A model generated the notes under the pieces. That model saw only the letters and a program-made list of their open reading frames with translations, was not told where the DNA came from and made no database searches. From Asanoa ishikariensis (GTDB lineage Bacteria > Actinomycetota > Actinomycetes > Mycobacteriales > Micromonosporaceae): 64,000 nt of DNA. The stretch lies in the NCBI RefSeq assembly GCF_900107455.1, contig NZ_FNQB01000004.1, forward strand, positions 62,001 through 126,000, read 5' to 3'. Made by a program: the position numbers and the translations under genes. Positions 59,229-64,000 of this stretch are shown in pieces. Within the stretch, counting starts at the first letter, position 1, and the number at the start of each line of letters is the position of its first letter.

Positions 59229-60568
59229 GGCCGCGCCCCGACCGGAAGCGTCGCACCAAGCCTGAACCCACGGTCGGGTGCTCTTCCCGTCTCCAGGGTG
59301 CCGCCGAGCATGGCGACTCGTTCGGCGATGCCGCGCAGGCCGTTGCCGGACCCATCCGCCCCCTCGGCGAGACCCTGGCCGTCGTCTGTCACGTCTACCC
59401 GCAGAAACTCCGGATCGAACTCGAGCCGGACCCACGCGCCGGCGTCCGGGCCCGCGTGCTTCAGCGTGTTGGTGAGGGCTTCCTGCACGATCCGGTACGC
59501 GGACAGGTCGACTGCTGCCGGCAGGACGTCGGGCACCCCTTCGATGCGCAGGTCGATCCGCATGCCGGCCGAGCGCAACTGGTCGACGAGGTCGGGTATC
59601 GCGCCGATCCCCGGCAGCGGCGCGAGCCGGGCGTCCTCTCCGGCCGGGTCCGTGCGTTCGGCCGTGAGCAGCCGGCGCATCTCGGACAATGACGACCGTC
59701 CGACCTCGATCACGTGTTGCAGGGCCGTGGCCGCGCGGTCCGGATGCCGGTCGAGCGCCGCGGCGGCGCCCTGGGCCTGCACGACCATGACGGACATGCC
59801 GTGTGCGACCACGTCGTGCAGCTCCCGGGTGATCCGGGTCCGCTCGGCCGCGACCGCGAGCGTCGCTCGCTGGCGCTCCTGCCGGGCCAGGTCGGCGGTG
59901 CGCTGTTCGATGGCGACAAGGTGCGCGCGACGGGTACGGATGCCGTCGCCGACCGCGTACGCCGCGACCAGCAGCAGCCACATCTCGAGGACGGCCTGAC
60001 CCGTTTCGACCAGCGCGCCGACGGGAATCGCTGTGTTGGCGAGCATCCGCGTTTCGTCCGGCTGCCGCTGGGGTGTCGTCGGTTCCTGGCCGTCAAGAGC
60101 CTGCTGGGCCTGTTTCGCTGCGGCGGCGGCTTTCTGGTTGTGCGCCATGTCGACCCGGCTGCCCAACATGGCGAGGTAGGTCAGGATCATCGTCACGGCC
60201 AGCGCGCCCAGGACGAACCGCCGCCGGCGGCTCATGGCGGCCAGCGTGTACAGCACCAGTGGCAGCGCCAGGTCGAGTAGCTGGAACTTGGTCTGTAGCA
60301 ACAGATGACCGGCCGTCCCGGCCGCGGTGAGGACAAGCGCCACAACGGCGTTTCGCCGTCTGAGCGCCACGCCGACGATCGCCAGCGCAGCGCACAACCA
60401 CCAGATGTAGTCCAGCGGAACACCCGCGCGGGCGAGGAAGCCGACAGAGTCGCCGGGCTTCTGCGGCGAGGCGAGCGCCGTCACGAAGTTTGGTCCCAGG
60501 GTCACTGCCAACAGCGCCAGCGCGAGGGCGGCGTCTGCCAGCAGGTGGCGTGGCACGAACCGGGACAC
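59225..60568 (-). CDS. HisKA_3-type sensor histidine kinase
   Basis: 447 residues, GTG start at 60568. The N-terminal half has about five membrane helices with short loops, so it may sense membrane stress. The dimerisation helix RITRELHDVVAHGMSVM carries phospho-acceptor His251. The ATPase has AYRIVQEALTNTLKHA and DDGQGL and GNGLRGIAERVAMLGG. It is divergent from the lipoprotein-ABC exporter genes by 128 bases, the common layout for LiaS-like or MacB-associated systems. Confidence 0.94.
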   Translation of the reverse strand: MSRFVPRHLLADAALALALLAVTLGPNFVTALASPQKPGDSVGFLARAGVPLDYIWWLCAALAIVGVALRRRNAVVALVLTAAGTAGHLLLQTKFQLLDLALPLVLYTLAAMSRRRRFVLGALAVTMILTYLAMLGSRVDMAHNQKAAAAAKQAQQALDGQEPTTPQRQPDETRMLANTAIPVGALVETGQAVLEMWLLLVAAYAVGDGIRTRRAHLVAIEQRTADLARQERQRATLAVAAERTRITRELHDVVAHGMSVMVVQAQGAAAALDRHPDRAATALQHVIEVGRSSLSEMRRLLTAERTDPAGEDARLAPLPGIGAIPDLVDQLRSAGMRIDLRIEGVPDVLPAAVDLSAYRIVQEALTNTLKHAGPDAGAWVRLEFDPEFLRVDVTDDGQGLAEGADGSGNGLRGIAERVAMLGGTLETGRAPDRGFRLGATLPVGARP

Positions 60569-60696
60569 GCTCTCATCGTAGGAACGACCGGCGCCGGTGC
60601 CGTCAGACTCAGGTACTACATCGGCGAGACAACCGCCAACGGAAGCCGGGACCGCGGTCGGACGAGTTCACTCACACCGCCGACCACGCTGTGGCC

Positions 60697-61266
60697 ATGA
60701 CGCGAACCAGGTCCCTTGTGCTCATCCCGCTGTTGCTCGCCGCCGCGCTCGCCGGCTGCCACCTTGGCGCCGCATCAGGCTCGGCTACTCCGTCGGCCGC
60801 ACCGTCGGCAAGCCGTCAGGAGTTGCTCGCCCTCGGCCAGGAATGGGTTCAGTGCATGCGCGACAAAGGCCTACCGCGGATGCCGGACGCGCAGCTCACC
60901 GAGGAGGGCTACCTCAGCTTCCCGCCCCAAGACGACTACAACTGGAAAGAGGACGGCGCCGAACACCCGGACATCATCGAGGCGTGCAAACCGATCGAGG
61001 ACCGCTATCCGCCCAACGCGTTCCGTCCCAAGGAGCAGGTCTCGGCCGACGACCTGCGCAAGCTGCGGGAGTACGCGGAGTGCGTGCGCACGAACGGCCT
61101 TCCGGCCTGGCCCGATCCGAGATCCGACGGCTCCTTCGACCTCAGCGGCACCGCGCTGGCAAACGGCGTCCCCAAGGATCAGATGACCAAGGCGATCGAA
61201 GCCTGCCGCAGCATCTGGAGCGGCCGGATCGCCATCAACAGTGGCCCGGGCGGAGGAAAGAAGTGA
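60697..61266 (+). CDS. Lipoprotein of an ABC export system
   Basis: 189 residues from ATG 60697, with no clear ribosome site, so perhaps leaderless. The lipobox is LAGC (Cys21). The mature part has two similar modules, WVQCMRDKGLPRMPD...ACKPIEDRYP and YAECVRTNGLPAWPD...ACRSIWSG, each with a Cys pair and a C-x-x-x-x-GLP motif. I do not know a named family, but such proteins recur before peptidoglycan-binding adaptor and MacB-like genes in actinobacteria. The adaptor start overlaps its stop. Confidence 0.8.
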   Translation: MTRTRSLVLIPLLLAAALAGCHLGAASGSATPSAAPSASRQELLALGQEWVQCMRDKGLPRMPDAQLTEEGYLSFPPQDDYNWKEDGAEHPDIIEACKPIEDRYPPNAFRPKEQVSADDLRKLREYAECVRTNGLPAWPDPRSDGSFDLSGTALANGVPKDQMTKAIEACRSIWSGRIAINSGPGGGKK

Positions 61267-62357
61267 GCCGGCGGCGGGCCGGCGCTGTCGTCGCGCTCGC
61301 GGTGGCCGCACCGCTCGCGGCCGGTGTGGTCTACGCGGTCCGGTCGGATCCGACATCGGCCACCACGCCCACGAGCGGCATATCGACCGGCACCGCGGAG
61401 GTGACCAGAGGAACCCTGACCCAGAGCATCCAGATCGACGGCATACTCGCCTACACGGGGACGTACGCGGTCAGCTACCAGGGTTCCCCCGGTGTGCTCA
61501 CCGCCGCCTCCCGGCCAGGCACGACGATCGGACGCGGCGGCATCCTCTTTCGGGTGTCGGACGCGCCGGTGCGCCTGCTGCTCGGCGCGGTCCCGGTGTA
61601 TCGGGACTTCGGGCCCGGCATGACCGACGGCCCGGACGTGCGTCAGCTCGAAACGAACCTGGTCGCCATGGGCTTCGATCCAGACCATCGGATGACGGTG
61701 GACCGCCATTTCAGCGCGGCCACCGCTGCGGCGATCAGGCGGTGGGAGAGAGCCTGGGGCCGGCAGGCGTACGACCGCACCGGTCGACTCCACCAGGGAC
61801 AGATCGTGTTCCTGCCCACGCCGTTGCGGGTCACGGCACTACCGCTCCAGGTCGGCGCCGCCATGGCGCCGGGTGCGACGGCGCTCACCGGCACGTCGAC
61901 GAGCCGCGCGGTGGTCGGCCAGCTCGACACGGGCGCACGTGGCAGGGTTCGCGTCGGGGATCAGGTCAAGGTCTCACCGCCGGACAGTGACCCGATCCCG
62001 GGTCGGGTGACCGCGATCGGCCAGGCCGCGACGGCTCCGGCCGACAGCTCGAGCCTCGACGGTCCGCAGCAGCCGGACGCCGCGACCGTCCCGGTCACGA
62101 TCAGCGTGCGCCTGCCGCGCGGATTCACGTTGGACGAGGCGCCGGTCACGGTCGAGGTCACTACGAGCTCCCGGCCCGACGTGCTGCTCCTGCCGATCGC
62201 CGCACTGCTCGCCCGTCCGGGCGGCGGCTACCAGGTGCGCCTGGTTGGCGGCGGTGTGGTGCCTGTCGAGCCGGGCAGCTTCGACGAGACCAGCGGACAG
62301 GTGGAGATCGTCGGCGGCCTCGTCGAAGGGCAGTCCGTGGAGGTGCCGGCGTCATGA
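61263..62357 (+). CDS. Periplasmic adaptor with peptidoglycan-binding domain
   Basis: 364 residues, GTG 61263 overlapping the lipoprotein stop. An N-terminal signal anchor ([18 protein letters not shown]) is followed by a biotinyl-lipoyl-like strand region. A PG_binding_1 domain ([37 protein letters not shown]) and HlyD/MacA-like beta-barrel segments ([49 protein letters not shown]) come next. It would link the ABC exporter to the cell wall. The ATPase start overlaps its stop. Confidence 0.88.
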   Translation: MSRRRAGAVVALAVAAPLAAGVVYAVRSDPTSATTPTSGISTGTAEVTRGTLTQSIQIDGILAYTGTYAVSYQGSPGVLTAASRPGTTIGRGGILFRVSDAPVRLLLGAVPVYRDFGPGMTDGPDVRQLETNLVAMGFDPDHRMTVDRHFSAATAAAIRRWERAWGRQAYDRTGRLHQGQIVFLPTPLRVTALPLQVGAAMAPGATALTGTSTSRAVVGQLDTGARGRVRVGDQVKVSPPDSDPIPGRVTAIGQAATAPADSSSLDGPQQPDAATVPVTISVRLPRGFTLDEAPVTVEVTTSSRPDVLLLPIAALLARPGGGYQVRLVGGGVVPVEPGSFDETSGQVEIVGGLVEGQSVEVPAS

Positions 62358-63040
62358 CTGCGGTCCTCGAGCTGGTCGACGTGTGGAAGGTCTATCCCGG
62401 CCCACCGCCGGTCGAGTCGCTGCGCGGCGTCACGTTCACCGTGTGCGGTGGCGAGCTGGTGGCCGTCCTGGGCCCGTCCGGTTCCGGTAAGACCACGCTG
62501 CTGAACCTCGCCGCCGGGCTGGACCGCCCCTCCGGGGGCTCGGTGCGGATCGCCGGCAGCCCGGTCGAGACGTTGCGCGACCGGCAGCTCTCGGGCGTCC
62601 GGGCGCACCGCCTCGGCGTGGTCTTCCAACAGTTCGTCCTGCTGGATCGGCTCACCGCCGTGGAGAACGTGGCGACCGGGCTGATCTACCGGGGCGTGCC
62701 GGGTGGCCGGCGGCGTGCCGCGGCCCGGGACGCTCTCGAACGGGTCGGCCTGGCGCACCGCGCCGATTTTCCGGCCGCGCGGCTGTCCGGTGGGGAGCGG
62801 CAGCGGGTCGCCATCGCTCGCGCGTTGGTCGGCCGGCCCGCGGTGGTGTTGGCGGACGAGCCGACGGGCAACCTCGACTCCGTCGCCGGCGACGGCGTGA
62901 TCGGCCTGCTCCAGGAGCTCAACGCCGACGGGACCACCATCGTGGTGATCACACACGACGAGCGGATCGCCTCGACGATGAGTCGCCGCGTCGAGCTGCG
63001 CGACGGTCGGGTCGTCCTGGACACGGGGGCCGCGTCGTGA
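62354..63040 (+). CDS. MacB/LolD-type ABC exporter ATPase
   Basis: 228 residues. Walker [12 protein letters not shown]-loop [17 protein letters not shown], signature [16 protein letters not shown], Walker [14 protein letters not shown] and H-loop ITHDE are all intact. ATG 62354 overlaps the adaptor stop and its own stop overlaps the permease GTG. It powers substrate extrusion through a mechanotransmission-type permease. Confidence 0.95.
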   Translation: MTAVLELVDVWKVYPGPPPVESLRGVTFTVCGGELVAVLGPSGSGKTTLLNLAAGLDRPSGGSVRIAGSPVETLRDRQLSGVRAHRLGVVFQQFVLLDRLTAVENVATGLIYRGVPGGRRRAAARDALERVGLAHRADFPAARLSGGERQRVAIARALVGRPAVVLADEPTGNLDSVAGDGVIGLLQELNADGTTIVVITHDERIASTMSRRVELRDGRVVLDTGAAS

Positions 63041-64000
63041 GGTCCAGACTGCGTCTGGCGGACCTGCTGCCGGTCAGCACGGTCGGTCTGCGCTCGCGAC
63101 CCGGGCGAGCCGTGCTGTCGATCCTCGGCGTCGCCATCGGCATCGCCGCGATGGTCGCGGTGCTGGGTGTGACCCAATCCAGCCAGGCCGACGTGCTCGC
63201 CGAAATCGACCGCGTGGGCACCAACCTGCTCACCGTCGCCACCGGCAAGACGACCGGCGGCGACGAGGCCGAACTGCCGCCCACCGCCGCACCGGGGGTG
63301 GCGCGGACCGACGGAGTGCTGTCGGCTGCCGCGACGGCGACGCTCCCGGTACGTGTGTACCGCACCGACCGCATCCCGAGCGGGCGCACAGGCGGGCTGT
63401 CCGTCCGGGTCGCCGACCCCGCCCTCCTCACGACCCTGGACGGCAGGATGCTGGAGGGCCGCTTCCTGGACCCGGCGGTGAGCCGCTACCCGGCTGTCGT
63501 CCTCGGCACCTACGCCGCGACAGTGCTCGGCGTCCGGGATGTCACCGGCCGTCCGCAGGTCTACCTCGGCGATCGTTGGTTCACCGTGATCGGGGTGATG
63601 GCCCCGGTGGACCTGGCTCCCGAGCTCGACACCGCGGCCTTCATCGGCGCCGCCGTGGCGGCCACCGAGTTCGGCTACCAGGGGAGCCCCACGCGGATCT
63701 TCGTGCGCGCTCAGACCGACCGCACCGACGAGGTTGCCGGCCTCCTGGCGCGTGCGGCGAACCCGGCGCATCCGGAGGAGGTCGCGGTCAGCCGGCCGTC
63801 GGAGGCGCTCACCGCCCGGCTGGCGGTCACGGACGGCACCACGGTTCTCATGCTCGGTCTCGGCGTGGTGGCGCTGCTGGTCGGTGGCATCGGCATCGCC
63901 AACGTGCTGGTGATCTCGGTGCTGGAACGGCGTGGCGAAGTCGGCCTGCGTCGCGCTCTCGGCGCCACCCGTGGCCATGTCGGTGCCCAGTTTCTGGTGG
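63037..64000 (+). CDS. MacB-type ABC exporter permease (partial, runs off right edge)
   Basis: GTG 63037 overlaps the ATPase stop. The 321 residues seen contain the first membrane helix ([23 protein letters not shown]), a MacB-like extracytoplasmic domain of about 230 residues and the start of the FtsX-type helix bundle ([44 protein letters not shown]). The last two helices lie beyond the window. It completes a lipoprotein-adaptor-ATPase-permease operon. Confidence 0.93.
   Translation, partial: MRSRLRLADLLPVSTVGLRSRPGRAVLSILGVAIGIAAMVAVLGVTQSSQADVLAEIDRVGTNLLTVATGKTTGGDEAELPPTAAPGVARTDGVLSAAATATLPVRVYRTDRIPSGRTGGLSVRVADPALLTTLDGRMLEGRFLDPAVSRYPAVVLGTYAATVLGVRDVTGRPQVYLGDRWFTVIGVMAPVDLAPELDTAAFIGAAVAATEFGYQGSPTRIFVRAQTDRTDEVAGLLARAANPAHPEEVAVSRPSEALTARLAVTDGTTVLMLGLGVVALLVGGIGIANVLVISVLERRGEVGLRRALGATRGHVGAQFLV

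Noticed and set aside
1-64000. CRISPR arrays, tRNA or rRNA genes, transposases, integrases
   Set aside because: I looked for regular direct repeats, tRNA-like cloverleaf ends and DDE or recombinase motifs and found none. The only clear near-direct repeats are the paralogous LAL genes and the shuffled dehydrogenase fragment.

Overview
The window is chromosomal DNA from a high-GC actinobacterium. Codon third positions are almost all G or C, GTG and TTG starts are frequent, and the families present (SARP and LAL regulators, SigE-type ECF factors, secreted subtilase and S15 peptidases, LPxTG anchoring, GlxA-type copper radical oxidase) are typical of filamentous Actinobacteria. A Micromonosporaceae member such as Actinoplanes or a relative is my guess from gene content, not a demonstrated identity. 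I see no rRNA, tRNA, CRISPR array, transposase, integrase or replication origin.

Layout. (1) 1-10217: a regulator-rich accessory cluster. A minus-strand SARP regulator is fused in frame to a hotdog (thioesterase-like) domain and runs off the left edge. It is followed by two paralogous LAL regulators that bracket a cytochrome P450, a free-standing hotdog thioesterase, a metallo-beta-lactamase-fold hydrolase and an ECF sigma factor. (2) 10252-21440: an alpha/beta-hydrolase remnant, an overlapping FAD oxidase and DUF4062-STAND ATPase pair, a quinone oxidoreductase, a methyltransferase with an internal deletion, a 48-residue secreted peptide, cspA with a structured leader, a frameshifted gene, a SigE-type sigma factor with its membrane partner, and a SigJ-like remnant. 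(3) 21551-23844: YcnI and CopC-CopD copper proteins.

(4) 23937-38961: a complete uronate catabolic island. An IclR regulator and a tautomerase face kduI, kduD, a four-gene sugar ABC importer, an aldehyde dehydrogenase, eda and kdgK. Behind them lies a 1419-residue secreted ThuA-copper radical oxidase-LamG protein. Near-palindromic 16-bp sites (GTTCAC...GAAC type) sit before the tautomerase, in the iclR-kduI gap and before the oxidase, so these are probably one regulon. KduI and KduD make 2-keto-3-deoxygluconate, KdgK phosphorylates it and Eda splits it to pyruvate and glyceraldehyde 3-phosphate. The oxidase and aldehyde dehydrogenase could supply aldehyde or uronate substrates, which is inference. 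The kdgK C-terminus appears to carry a one-base frameshift.

(5) 39190-58506: mostly secreted and signalling genes. These are a subtilase with a C-terminal propeller, a third LAL regulator, a CBS protein, an Asp23 remnant, a DUF4142 protein, a shuffled partial copy of the neighbouring sugar dehydrogenase gene, an LPLTG-anchored protein, a PQQ-type sugar dehydrogenase, a thioredoxin-reductase-like three-domain protein, an M1 peptidase, a FIST/GGDEF pair and an S15 hydrolase. (6) 58569-64000: a two-component system facing a lipoprotein, a periplasmic adaptor and a MacB-like ABC exporter that is cut by the right edge.

Two themes stand out. Sensory and regulatory proteins are unusually dense (one SARP, three LAL, a STAND ATPase, IclR, two ECF factors, one two-component system, GGDEF, FIST and CBS). 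There are also at least six gene remnants whose lesions are mostly short internal deletions or frameshifts.
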